A DNA stretch of 64,000 nt from Saprospira grandis (GTDB lineage: Bacteria > Bacteroidota > Bacteroidia > Chitinophagales > Saprospiraceae). Location of the stretch: positions 1,583,501-1,647,500 of the forward strand of contig NZ_CP110854.1 of NCBI RefSeq assembly GCF_027594745.1, read 5' to 3'. The position numbers and the translations under genes are program-made. This document shows positions 24,642-32,427 of the stretch, piece by piece; position 1 is the first letter of the stretch; each line of letters opens with the position of its first letter. Under the pieces are notes generated by a model that was not told the origin of the DNA, did no database searches, and was given only the letters and a program-made list of their open reading frames with translations.

Positions 24642-25604
24642 CTAGAATAAGCTTTGAATAATCTGCTCGATCGTGATGCCTTCGGCCTCTGCCTTATAAT
24701 TTCGGACCACCCGGTGGCGCAAAATATAGGGCGCTACGGCCTGCACATCAGATTTATCGGGAGAGTATTTGCCATTGATAGCCGCATGGCATTTGGCGCC
24801 GAGCACCAAAAACTGCGAGGCCCTTGGTCCAGCTCCCCAAGAGATATAATTATTAACTTTATCGGTGGCCATGGCCGTGCCTGGGCGGGTTTTATTGGTC
24901 AAGCCCACGGCATATTCCAGCACATTATCGGCAATATGGATTTTGCGAATCAGTTGTTGGAAAAAGACGATTTGCTCGGCAGAAACCACTCCTTTTAGCT
25001 CAGCTTTTTGGCCAGAGGTCGTATTTTTCACAATCTGCACCTCTTGTTCATAAGTGGGATAATCCAGTACAATATTAAACATAAAGCGGTCGAGCTGGGC
25101 CTCGGGCAAGGGGTAAGTTCCCTCCTGCTCAATGGGGTTTTGGGTGGCCAAAACCAAAAAGGGTTTGGGCAACTTATAGCTCACTCCACCCACGGTCACC
25201 GAGCGTTCTTGCATAGCTTCTAGCAGGGCGGCCTGTGTTTTGGGCGGGGTTCGGTTAATCTCATCCGCCAGCAAAATATTGGTAAAAAGTGGCCCTTTAG
25301 AAAAGGTAAAATTGCGGTGTTCGTCCATAATTTCGGCCCCAGTAATATCTGTGGGCATCAAATCGGGCGTAAACTGAATGCGATTAAACTGCAGGTCCAA
25401 AACCTTAGAAATGGTATTGACCAAAAGGGTTTTGGCTAGGCCGGGCACCCCAACCAGCAGGCTATGCCCATCGCAAAAGAGCGAAATCAAGACTGATTTG
25501 ACCACTTCATCTTGGCCCACAATCACTTTTCCAATTTCTTGGCGCAAATCTCGGTAAGCCTGGGCCAATGCGTCCAGCGCTTCTACATCATCCTTATAAT
25601 TCAT
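24642..25604 (-). CDS. MoxR-family AAA+ ATPase
   Basis: A 320-aa MoxR ATPase. Walker A is the family-typical GVPGLAKTLL, with Ala where most P-loops have Gly; Walker B is ILLADEINRTPPKTQAALLEAMQE; sensor 1 is VLATQNPIEQEGTYPLPEAQ and the lid domain carries PGPRAS-like GAGPRASQFLV. MoxR proteins act as chaperones with von Willebrand factor A partners; no such partner is in the window. Downstream is the hydrolase gene in the same operon. Confidence 0.93.
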   Translation of the reverse strand: MNYKDDVEALDALAQAYRDLRQEIGKVIVGQDEVVKSVLISLFCDGHSLLVGVPGLAKTLLVNTISKVLDLQFNRIQFTPDLMPTDITGAEIMDEHRNFTFSKGPLFTNILLADEINRTPPKTQAALLEAMQERSVTVGGVSYKLPKPFLVLATQNPIEQEGTYPLPEAQLDRFMFNIVLDYPTYEQEVQIVKNTTSGQKAELKGVVSAEQIVFFQQLIRKIHIADNVLEYAVGLTNKTRPGTAMATDKVNNYISWGAGPRASQFLVLGAKCHAAINGKYSPDKSDVQAVAPYILRHRVVRNYKAEAEGITIEQIIQSLF

Positions 25605-25636
25605 AGTTCTATTTTAGCGTTCTTTTTTTTTGTTTT

Positions 25637-25880
25637 GGGGCTGCCCCTTCCGCTAGGTTAAAAGCCAGCGCAAAGCGGTATCGCTTTGCGAAGCTAGACA
25701 AAATGAGGGTTAAAACCCTCATAAATGATCGCTCGGGTCGGGCTGTGTCAGGGCTCGCAGGTCTGCTCGGCCCTGCGCAAAATTCGCTTTGCTCATTTTG
25801 CTGGGTCTGCGGCTTCGCCGCCCCCTTTTCCATCCCTCAGCCGGCTCGCTTCGCTCGCCTCTAGCGGTATAATTTGGACC
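25637..25880 (+). repeat. GC-rich structured intergenic repeat, copy 11 (type A, expanded)
   Basis: Like copy 5 it carries the expanded arm (AGCGGTATCGCT, GAGGGTTAAAACCCTC). The second arm is CAAAAT...ATTTTG, GC-poor yet complementary; the third is GCGGC-TTC-GCCGC. It passes ATCCCTCAGCC at 25842 and ends near TTTGGACCAT. GGGG end 33 bp from the moxR start. Confidence 0.9.
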
Positions 25881-25902
25881 ATCAAGATACTAACTTCTTT
25901 GG

Positions 25903-26640
25903 CTAAGCCTTAAAATGCTTTTGTATTTTGCTTAAAAGGACGTTTTGCAGTCCTTTTTGGCCGGCCAAAATTTCTCGCCCAAAAAGATAGTCATTTTGGC
26001 CAGAAAAGTCGCAAACAAAGCCGCCAGCTTCTTGGACCAAAAATGCGCCTGCGGCTACATCCCAGGGGGCTAGGCTATACTCATAGAATCCCCCGAAGCG
26101 GCCAGCGGCTGTATAGGCCAAATCTAAAGCGGCCGAGCCACAGCGGCGCAGGCCACGGCAGGCGGGCATTAGCTCGCCCAAAAGGGCCAGATAAGCCTTT
26201 GTTTGCTCAAAATCATAATAGGGAAAGCCCGTAGCCAGTAGGCTATCGCTCAGGGCGGCGGGGGCTGAGCTAAGCTGCAAAGGCTGTTCATTTAGATAAG
26301 CGCCTTCTCCCTGAATGGCCCAGAACAACTCCTTTCTATTGGGTTCATAGACCATTCCCAAAACGGTTTCCTCCTCATATTGCAGGGCAATACTGATCGA
26401 GAAAAAGGGAAGCTGGTGCAAATAATTGGTCGTTCCATCTAGGGGGTCAATGATCCAACGCCAGGGGCTATCGCTTTGTTTTTGGCCAGACTCCTCGGCA
26501 ATAAAATTTGCTTGAGGGAGTAGGGATTGGGCCAACTTAATAATGCGATTTTCTACCTCCTGGTCCACATAACTGACCAAGCTATTGAGGTCTTTAGTAA
26601 GTACATCCTTAGCCTGGACCTGCTGGATTTCCTCCAGCAT
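25903..26640 (-). CDS. Inositol monophosphatase family protein
   Basis: A 245-aa Mg-dependent, Li-sensitive-type phosphatase. Metal-binding motifs are FIAEESG (residues about 47-53), WRWIIDPLDGTTNYLHQ (D-P-L-D-G-T-T) and the C-terminal APWDVAAGAFLVQEAGG. The usual length and SuhB-like layout suggest hydrolysis of myo-inositol-1-phosphate or a related sugar phosphate; CysQ-type 3'-phosphoadenosine phosphatases share the motifs, so the substrate is open. A 21-codon frame ends 3 bp upstream of the ATG. Confidence 0.92.
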   Translation of the reverse strand: MLEEIQQVQAKDVLTKDLNSLVSYVDQEVENRIIKLAQSLLPQANFIAEESGQKQSDSPWRWIIDPLDGTTNYLHQLPFFSISIALQYEEETVLGMVYEPNRKELFWAIQGEGAYLNEQPLQLSSAPAALSDSLLATGFPYYDFEQTKAYLALLGELMPACRGLRRCGSAALDLAYTAAGRFGGFYEYSLAPWDVAAGAFLVQEAGGFVCDFSGQNDYLFGREILAGQKGLQNVLLSKIQKHFKA

Positions 26641-26643
26641 AAA

Positions 26644-26709
26644 CTACCCCCATTGGGGCAAGGCCGTTTTTAGGGCCGCAGCAATTTGCTTTAATTCCGT
26701 TTTATTCAT
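26644..26709 (-). CDS. Possible 21-aa leader peptide upstream of the phosphatase
   Basis: An ATG-initiated 21-codon frame starting MNKTELKQIAAALK and ending PQWG, whose stop is 3 bp from the phosphatase ATG. It could couple translation of the next gene or be chance; no family is recognised. Confidence 0.25.
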   Translation of the reverse strand: MNKTELKQIAAALKTALPQWG

Positions 26710-26733
26710 GACTTAAAGAAAAACTTTTTCGGC

Positions 26734-26766
26734 ATAAAAAAAGAGGGCCAAGGCCCTCTTATTATT
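26734..26766 (-). terminator. Terminator of the serS transcript
   Basis: Arms AAGAGGGCC and GGCCCTCTT (26741-26749, 26752-26760) with a 2-nt gap (in practice a 4-6 nt loop), then U7 on the minus strand. Repeat copy 12 lies between serS and this hairpin, so it would be transcribed. Confidence 0.8.
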
Positions 26767-26785
26767 TTCTTAGCGGTTTGCGGTT

Positions 26786-27040
26786 TTGCAGGGCCCGGAG
26801 CGCCCGCAGGCCACAACAAGCCCTTTAGGGCGCAGTTCGACGACCGAAGGGAGTAACCGATGTGAAAGGGTGGCCGTCAGGCCAGACCGAAGCGCTGCAA
26901 GCGCTGAAGGGCCGAGCGACCCGACCAACGGGAGCCGACGCAGCGAAGCAAGTAGTAGCGAGCCCTGAAACGTAGCGCCTGCCACAGGCAGACAACAAGG
27001 CTGCAAGCCGCAGTTCGACGACTGAAAGGAGTAACGCCCC
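26786..27040 (-). repeat. GC-rich structured intergenic repeat, copy 12 (composite)
   Basis: The longest composite: on the minus strand GGGGCGTTACTCC with a GTCGTCGAACTGCGG module, a body with the GTTGGTCGG expansion of copy 10, the GGTCTG core, then a second GGTTACTCCC/GTCGTCGAACTGCG module. The GGGG end is 8 bp from the serS stop. Confidence 0.85.
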
Positions 27041-27048
27041 AAAGACAA

Positions 27049-28332
27049 CTACTTAGTAATCATTGTACGGCCGCCTAGGTAGCCTTGCAAAGCCTTGGGA
27101 ATACGGATTCCCTCTTCGCATTGGTTATTTTCTAGGATCGTGGCCAAAATGCGGGGCAGGGCCAAGGCAGAGCCATTAAGCGTATGCGCTTGGATGGTTC
27201 CCTTGCCCTCATTGGGGCGATAGCGAAGCTTGAGGCGGTTAGCTTGGAACTCCTCAAAATTAGAGACCGAGCTTACCTCTAGCCAGCGATCTTGAGCGGC
27301 AGAATAAGTTTCAAAATCAATAGTGAGGGCGGCGGCAAAACCGAGATCGCCACCACAGAGGCGGAGCGTACGGAAAGGCAGCTCTAGCTTAGCGAGCAGG
27401 CCTTCTACATGGGCGCACATTTCCTCCAGGGCTTGGTAAGAGCGGTCGGGATGTTCTAGGCGAACGATTTCCACCTTATCGAACTGATGAAGGCGGTTGA
27501 GGCCACGTACATGAGCGCCATAAGAGCCGGCTTCTCGGCGGAAGCAGGGCGTATAGCCCGTTAGGCAGATCGGAAAATCGTCTTCGGCCAAAATCACATC
27601 TCGGTAAATATTGGTGAGGGGCACCTCGGCGGTGGGAATCAGGTAGAGATTATCGGCTGTAGCATGATACATTTGGCCGTCCTTATCGGGCAATTGGCCA
27701 GTACCACGGGCGCTAGCCTCATTGACTAGATGCGGGGGCAGGAACTCTCGGTAGCCCGCCTTATCGGCCTCATCGAGAAAAAAGTTGATGAGTGCTCTTT
27801 GGAGTTTGGCGCCCATACCGGTATAAAGCGGGAAGCCTGCGCCGGTAATTTTGGCCCCAGTTTCAAAGTCGATCAAATTATATTCTTGAGCGAGTTCCCA
27901 ATGCGGTTTGGCATCTTCGGGAAGCTCGGGCAGATCCTTTTTCCATTCTCTTTCTACTACATTATCCAGGTCACATTTTCCTGCGGGCACTGTTTCGTGG
28001 GCGCAGTTAGGGACCTGTAGGAGCAGTTCTTCTAGGCGTTCTGCATTATCGCGGCTAAGTTGTTCTAGCTCATGAATACGACTTTTGATGCCAGCCGTTT
28101 GGGACTTGGCCTCTTCTGCGGCGGCTTTTTCTCCTTTGCGCATCAGCTGGCCAATTTGGCTAGAGATGGACTTTAGTTCTGCTCTTTGAGCGTCTAGATC
28201 TTGTTGGAGGCTACGGCGTAGGTCATCGGCGGCCAAAATATCATCTAAGATGTTGAGGGGCTCGAAACTTCTAATGGTGAGGCTTCTGAGCACTTTCTCG
28301 CGATTTTCGCGAATAAACTGAACGGCTAACAT
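27049..28332 (-). CDS. serS: Seryl-tRNA synthetase
   Basis: A 427-aa class II synthetase of usual length that charges tRNA-Ser. Residues 1-110 form the long antiparallel coiled-coil arm that grips the tRNA variable arm. Class II motif 2 is YTPCFRREAGSYG with the FDKVEIV segment after it, and motif 3 is NGSALALPRILATILENNQ (ending GSALALPR). It has a probable -7 element at 28480-28487 and a 3' UTR containing repeat copy 12. Confidence 0.97.
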   Translation of the reverse strand: MLAVQFIRENREKVLRSLTIRSFEPLNILDDILAADDLRRSLQQDLDAQRAELKSISSQIGQLMRKGEKAAAEEAKSQTAGIKSRIHELEQLSRDNAERLEELLLQVPNCAHETVPAGKCDLDNVVEREWKKDLPELPEDAKPHWELAQEYNLIDFETGAKITGAGFPLYTGMGAKLQRALINFFLDEADKAGYREFLPPHLVNEASARGTGQLPDKDGQMYHATADNLYLIPTAEVPLTNIYRDVILAEDDFPICLTGYTPCFRREAGSYGAHVRGLNRLHQFDKVEIVRLEHPDRSYQALEEMCAHVEGLLAKLELPFRTLRLCGGDLGFAAALTIDFETYSAAQDRWLEVSSVSNFEEFQANRLKLRYRPNEGKGTIQAHTLNGSALALPRILATILENNQCEEGIRIPKALQGYLGGRTMITK

Positions 28333-28479
28333 AAAGCTAATTTATGTAGGTAAAATGGTTATTGTCAAATGAGCGGCAGCAGCCACAATAAAGGGGCCAA
28401 GGCCAAGTAATTTTAGCGTCTATTTATTCAGACAGAAAACAAACAACTGCTTTTAGGGGTGGATAAAAGGCGCTTTTCA

Positions 28480-28487
28480 CAAAGATA
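28480..28487 (-). promoter_or_regulatory. Probable -7 element for serS
   Basis: Minus strand TATCTTTG (TAnnTTTG); the -33 position is weak. Leader of about 145 nt. Confidence 0.45.
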
Positions 28488-28490
28488 GTA

Positions 28491-28520
28491 TTTGAAATTT
28501 AAAATTAAAGTGTAAATTTG
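28491..28520 (+). promoter_or_regulatory. Probable distal rho promoter
   Basis: TTTG (28491-28494), an 18-bp spacer, TAAATTTG (28513-28520). The spacing is one short of the usual 19-21. It would give rho a leader near 300 nt. Confidence 0.6.
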
Positions 28521-28829
28521 TCGTCTACAAAGCAAGAAGCCTTATATCTAATTGCTTCATTTCCTACCTATATCTATCGGACTCATTCAGTGCAACTAAT
28601 TGCAGGATGATAAAATGCAAACCAATTTGGTTCAACTACTGCCTGTTTGATAGCTCCCTTCATTTTGATAGTTACAGTCCACTTATTGATGTAAAACACA
28701 TTTAGCTGAAGTCGCTCAGGCTGATCGGTTAATTTTGTACAGTGTTGGGCTAGCAGAAAGCACTTGCTTGTAGGCCGTATGGCTGTGACTATAGAACTAC
28801 CTACTATTTCAATTCTAATTTACGACTAC

Positions 28830-30692
28830 ATGTACAACATCCTTCAACTCAATGAAATGTTGGTCCCTCAACTGCGCGATATTGCGGAGCGGTTGCAGGT
28901 AAAAAGTTATAAGCGCCTCCCTAAAAAGGAGCTCATTTATAAAATTCTAGACGCTCAGGCCATTCATGGCGGTGTACCTCCTGCACCTAAGGAAGAACAA
29001 AAAGAGGAGCCCAAGAAAAAAGCTCCCGCCAAAAGCCGCAAAACAACTAATAAAAAAGAAGAGGAAGACCAAGAGGCCGAAAAGCCTCAGCCTAAGCGCC
29101 GTGGCCGTCCACCCAAAAAGAAAGTAGAAGCGCCCAAAGAGGAAAAAGCGGTTAAGGAAGAAACGCCTGAGCCAAAAGAAACTCCGCAGGACGAAAAGCG
29201 GCAGCCTAAGAAAAGAGCGCCTAGAGAACAGCGCAACAACCAAAGAGAGCCTCAGGAAAGAGACCACAACAGAAACCAGCGCGATAATAAAAGAGAACCT
29301 CAGGAAAGAGCCCCTAGAGAACAGCGAAATAACAAAAGAGACGCTCAGGAAAGAGACAACAATAGAAATCAGCGCAATAATAAAAGAGAGTCTCAGGAAA
29401 GAGACAATAACAGAAACCAGCGCGATAACAAAAGAGACGCTCAAGAAAGAGAACAAAATGAGCAGTCTCAGGATCGCAAGCGCTATAGCCGCCAAAATAA
29501 CCAAGAACAGCGGAACGAAAACGAGCGTAAAGACCGTAAGTATGCTCGCAAAAAGGCCTTCAGCGTAGAGCTAGATGGTGTAATTGAAGGCGGAGGAGTT
29601 TTGGAAATGACCCCTGATGGCTTTGGCTTTTTGCGCTCTCCCGATTATAACTACCTGCCCTCTCCCGATGATATTTATGTATCGCCCTCACAGGTCAAAT
29701 TGTTGGGCCTACGCACCGGAGATAGCATTCAGGGAACTATTCGCCCGCCCAAAGAAGGCGAAAAGTACTTTGCCCTTTTGCAAGTCAGCCATATCAATGG
29801 TTGGGACCCTGCAGATATTAAGGATCGGGTAGCCTTTGACCATTTGCGCCCCACTTTTCCTACCGAAAAGCTCAATATCATTGATCAGGAGAACCCCAAG
29901 CACTACTCTACTCGCATCATTGACCTCTTTACGCCTATTGGTAAGGGGCAGCGTGGACTCATTGTGGCCCAACCCAAAACAGGTAAAACCTATTTGCTAA
30001 AGGATGTCGCTAATGCCATTGCCGCCAATCATCCCGAAGCCTACCTCATCATTCTATTGATTGATGAACGGCCCGAGGAAGTCACCGACATGGAGCGCAA
30101 TGTCCGTGCAGAGGTCATTTCTTCTACCTTTGATGCCCATCCCGAAAATCATGTCCGCGTGGCCGGTATCGTCCTCGAAAAAGCCAAGCGCATGGTAGAA
30201 TGTGGCCATGATGTGATTATTCTCCTTGACTCTATCACCCGCCTAGCCCGTGCCCACAATACCGTGGCCCCAGCTAGCGGTAAGGTCCTTTCTGGTGGTG
30301 TAGAGGCCAATGCCCTACTCAAACCCAAACAGTTCTTTGGTGCCGCCCGAAATATCGAAAATGGAGGCTCTCTCACTATTCTAGCTACTGCCCTTATCGA
30401 TACGGGCTCTAGAATGGATGAAGTCATCTTTGAAGAGTTCAAAGGAACTGGCAATATGGAACTACAGCTCGATCGCCGCTTGGCCAACAAGCGCGTCTAT
30501 CCCGCTATAGACCTCACCAAATCCTCTACCCGAAGAGAAGAACTCTTGCATGACGAACAGATCATGAGCCGTATGTATATCCTTCGCCGACACTTGGCGG
30601 ACATGAATACCGATGAGGCCATGAACTTTATGCTCAAGCATCTGAGAGGGACCAAAACCAATGAAGAATTCATGCTTTCTATGAATAGCTAA
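28830..30692 (+). CDS. rho: Transcription termination factor Rho with charged insertion
   Basis: A 620-aa Rho, much longer than E. coli Rho (419 aa). The start at 28830 gives MYNILQLNEMLVPQLRDIAERL, the family N-terminus; a frame extending to 28764 is rejected. Residues 1-50 are the SAP-like Rho_N helices; about 55-235 are a disordered stretch rich in Lys, Glu, Arg, Asn and Gln, with five 15-16-residue repeats of the form QRxNKRxxQERDNNRN at about 134-212. The RNA-binding OB fold (GFGFLRSPDYNYLPSPDDIY) and the RecA-like motor follow, with Walker A QPKTGKT (near 380-386) and Walker B VIILLDSITRLARA. It ends RNA synthesis at Rho-dependent sites. Bacteroidota Rho often has such an insertion. Confidence 0.96.
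   Translation: MYNILQLNEMLVPQLRDIAERLQVKSYKRLPKKELIYKILDAQAIHGGVPPAPKEEQKEEPKKKAPAKSRKTTNKKEEEDQEAEKPQPKRRGRPPKKKVEAPKEEKAVKEETPEPKETPQDEKRQPKKRAPREQRNNQREPQERDHNRNQRDNKREPQERAPREQRNNKRDAQERDNNRNQRNNKRESQERDNNRNQRDNKRDAQEREQNEQSQDRKRYSRQNNQEQRNENERKDRKYARKKAFSVELDGVIEGGGVLEMTPDGFGFLRSPDYNYLPSPDDIYVSPSQVKLLGLRTGDSIQGTIRPPKEGEKYFALLQVSHINGWDPADIKDRVAFDHLRPTFPTEKLNIIDQENPKHYSTRIIDLFTPIGKGQRGLIVAQPKTGKTYLLKDVANAIAANHPEAYLIILLIDERPEEVTDMERNVRAEVISSTFDAHPENHVRVAGIVLEKAKRMVECGHDVIILLDSITRLARAHNTVAPASGKVLSGGVEANALLKPKQFFGAARNIENGGSLTILATALIDTGSRMDEVIFEEFKGTGNMELQLDRRLANKRVYPAIDLTKSSTRREELLHDEQIMSRMYILRRHLADMNTDEAMNFMLKHLRGTKTNEEFMLSMNS
29229..29464 (+). repeat. 48-bp imperfect repeats inside rho
   Basis: Five in-frame units of about 48 bp encode the Asn/Arg/Glu-rich repeats of the Rho insertion. 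They can expand or contract without a frameshift. Confidence 0.85.
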
Positions 30693-30753
30693 TTTTTTTC
30701 TGCTTTTCACTGAAAAAAAGCGAACTAGCCTTATTAAAAAGGGATATTTTTTA

Positions 30754-30761
30754 TATTTTTG
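30754..30761 (+). promoter_or_regulatory. Possible -7 element for rpmH
   Basis: TATTTTTG (TAnnTTTG) about 105 bp before rpmH; the -33 box is not evident. Confidence 0.4.
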
Positions 30762-30865
30762 CCCTCGCTTTAGCTCAAACAGGGCTAAAAGCAAACATTT
30801 TATTGAATTTATTGCCGCTGCTCAGCCGGCAATTCTCATAGAACAATTACAAAAGTTATTGAATC

Positions 30866-31030
30866 ATGAAACGTACGTACCAACCTTCAAGACGTCGCCG
30901 AGTAAATAAGCACGGTTTCCGCAAGCGCATGAGCAGCAAAAACGGCCGTAAAGTACTAGCCCGTCGTCGCAAAAAAGGACGCAAGAGCCTAACTGTATCT
31001 GACGACTTCCAGCGCGCTAAGCTCAAGTAA
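30866..31030 (+). CDS. rpmH: 50S ribosomal protein L34
   Basis: A 54-aa, highly basic protein: MKRTYQPSRRRRVNKHGFRK followed by RMSSKNGRKVLARRRKKGRK, the L34 signature. It is part of the large ribosomal subunit. It lies just upstream of rnpA and yidD, the conserved bacterial order. The last residues (SLTVSDDFQRAKLK) extend beyond the usual end in the way Bacteroidota L34 does. Confidence 0.97.
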   Translation: MKRTYQPSRRRRVNKHGFRKRMSSKNGRKVLARRRKKGRKSLTVSDDFQRAKLK

Positions 31031-31077
31031 GCCGATCGCCAAGCTTGTATATAACTTACTCTTATACATATTCACAG

Positions 31078-31123
31078 AACAGCTATTCGCAGAGGCGGAT
31101 AGGCTGTTTTGTGTTTTTGTAGC
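31078..31123 (+). terminator. Hairpin between rpmH and rnpA
   Basis: ACAGCTATTCGC pairs with GCGGATAGGCTGT (one bulge, one G-U), followed by TTTTGTGTTTTT. It may end most rpmH transcripts and lower rnpA expression. Confidence 0.7.
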
Positions 31124-31137
31124 CCTAAGCCCCCTAT

Positions 31138-31539
31138 ATGTCTGATTTTTCTTTTCCCAAAAAGGAACGACTCAAGCAGCGAAAGGCCATCCAGGCTATT
31201 TTTGCCGCTCGACAATCGCTGGGGAGCTACCCCATTCGCATTTTTTATCGCCTGCAGCCCAGAGCTCAAGGCGATCCCGCTATTTTGCAGGGCGTATCGG
31301 TGGCCAAACGAAAGTTTAAAAAGGCTCCCGACCGAAATTTGCTCAAAAGACGATTGAGAGAGGCTTACCGCCTAAATAAACCCAATTGGTTGGCCAGCCT
31401 ACCTCATGAAGGCCTACAACTGCAAATGATGTGGGTCTATGTGGGCCATAAAGCCGAAGCGCTAAGCAGTATCCAAAAAGCCGCCGAAAAATCTCGCCTC
31501 CGCCTACAGCAAAAGTTGGCCGAGGAAGCAACTTTTTAA
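31138..31539 (+). CDS. rnpA: Ribonuclease P protein component
   Basis: A 133-aa basic protein that binds the RNase P RNA and aids 5' processing of tRNAs. It opens FSFPKKERLKQRKAIQAIF, and the family motif is KRKFKKAPDRNLLKRRLREA (residues about 64-83), with the RNR-box arginine and lysine residues. It follows rpmH and precedes yidD by 6 bp. Slightly longer than E. coli RnpA (119 aa) but ordinary for the phylum. Confidence 0.95.
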   Translation: MSDFSFPKKERLKQRKAIQAIFAARQSLGSYPIRIFYRLQPRAQGDPAILQGVSVAKRKFKKAPDRNLLKRRLREAYRLNKPNWLASLPHEGLQLQMMWVYVGHKAEALSSIQKAAEKSRLRLQQKLAEEATF

Positions 31540-31545
31540 GCAAAA

Positions 31546-31833
31546 ATGGCTTCTTTAAAAGAAAATGCTATGCGTTATCTATTTTGGCCTTTTATTCAGC
31601 TTTTTCGCTTGATTTCGGCCGTACTTTCCTTTATCTTTTTGCTGCTCATCCAGTTCTACCGCAAGTTTTTATCGCCTTTTTTGCCCTCTAGCTGCCGCTA
31701 CCAACCCACTTGCTCGGCCTATGGCTTAGAGGCCATCAAAAAATATGGCCCTTTTAAAGGCGGCTGGATGACCATTAAACGAATTGGCCGCTGCCATCCT
31801 TGGGGGGGACATGGACATGATCCCGTTCCTTAA
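31546..31833 (+). CDS. yidD: Membrane protein insertion efficiency factor YidD
   Basis: A 95-aa YidD. The N-terminal hydrophobic/amphipathic helix is followed by FYRKFLSPFLPSSCRYQPTC, with the conserved CRxxPTCS-type cysteines, then AIKKYGPFKGGWMTIKRIGR and CHPWGGHGHDPVP. It assists YidC in membrane protein insertion at the inner membrane. The start may be 31546 or the ATG at 31570. Position after rnpA is the standard order. Confidence 0.95.
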   Translation: MASLKENAMRYLFWPFIQLFRLISAVLSFIFLLLIQFYRKFLSPFLPSSCRYQPTCSAYGLEAIKKYGPFKGGWMTIKRIGRCHPWGGHGHDPVP

Positions 31834-31845
31834 TTTTTTTATTTT

Positions 31846-32040
31846 GGGGCTGCCCCGCCCTACAGGCGGGTCGGGCTGGGTACTCCCGTTGGTCGTCGAA
31901 CTGGCGCCCCTTTAGGGGCTGGTTGTCGCAGCTCGCTATTCGCTCGACCCTTCGCTGGCTTCGCCAGCTCGGTCTGGCCTGCGGCCACTGCTTTGCATCC
32001 CTCAGCCGATGAAGTTCTTCGCTCCTGGCCTTTTCCTAGA
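31846..32040 (+). repeat. GC-rich structured intergenic repeat, copy 13 (type A)
   Basis: GGGGCTGCCCCGCCC start 13 bp after the yidD stop, a CGTTGGTCGTCGAACTGGCG module, the CTCGCTATTCGCTCG variant of the core, arms GCTGGC-TTC-GCCAGC and GGCC-TGC-GGCC, then ATCCCTCAGCC at 32007 and a decayed tail. Confidence 0.9.
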
Positions 32041-32088
32041 AAGAAATCCCCTTTTTTCCCATTGTCTTACTTTTTAAGCTGATGCCTT

Positions 32089-32427
32089 ATGCGCCTTGCT
32101 CTTTTCTTTTTCCCTTTGCTTTTGATGGCTTGCTCTTCTGGCCCTTCTGCGGCCAAATATGCCAAAAAGTTCTGTGACTGCAGCGAAACCCTGGCCAAGG
32201 CCAAGGTCCAAGTTGATAATGGCCGCATGGAAGCCGACTTCTATGCCGAGCTAGAAAAAGAGCAGGAAGAATGTATGGGCCAAGATAATCCCTTTAGCCA
32301 ACTCAAAACCGCTACAGATAGCCTCGCCTTTGAGCAAGCTTTTTTGCTAGAATTGGCGAAACAATGTCCCACTACTGCCCGAAATTATGGCTATACCCTT
32401 CCCGAAACGCCTGCTGCTGCTCAGTAG
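32089..32427 (+). CDS. Small lipoprotein of unknown function
   Basis: A 112-aa protein with signal MRLALFFFPLLLMACSS (lipobox cysteine 15). The mature part has four more cysteines (FCDCSE, EECMG, KQCPT), a pattern seen in small Bacteroidota lipoproteins but with no function known to me. Its end overlaps the next gene by 41 bp, in another frame, so the pair is likely co-expressed. Confidence 0.65.
   Translation: MRLALFFFPLLLMACSSGPSAAKYAKKFCDCSETLAKAKVQVDNGRMEADFYAELEKEQEECMGQDNPFSQLKTATDSLAFEQAFLLELAKQCPTTARNYGYTLPETPAAAQ

Larger units (their letters stand above)
28333..28829. other. Divergent serS-rho intergenic region
   Basis: About 500 bp without a convincing gene. It holds back-to-back promoter candidates at 28480-28520. 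On the rho side a leader of up to about 300 nt follows, with a chance-like 32-codon frame near 28607 and a second TAATTTTG at 28730-28737. No known riboswitch is recognised. Confidence 0.5.

Noticed and set aside
28947..29504. 185-aa hydrophobic frame antisense to rho
   Set aside because: Antisense shadow of the Lys/Glu/Arg-rich repeats of Rho, which read as Leu/Phe/Ser-rich in reverse.
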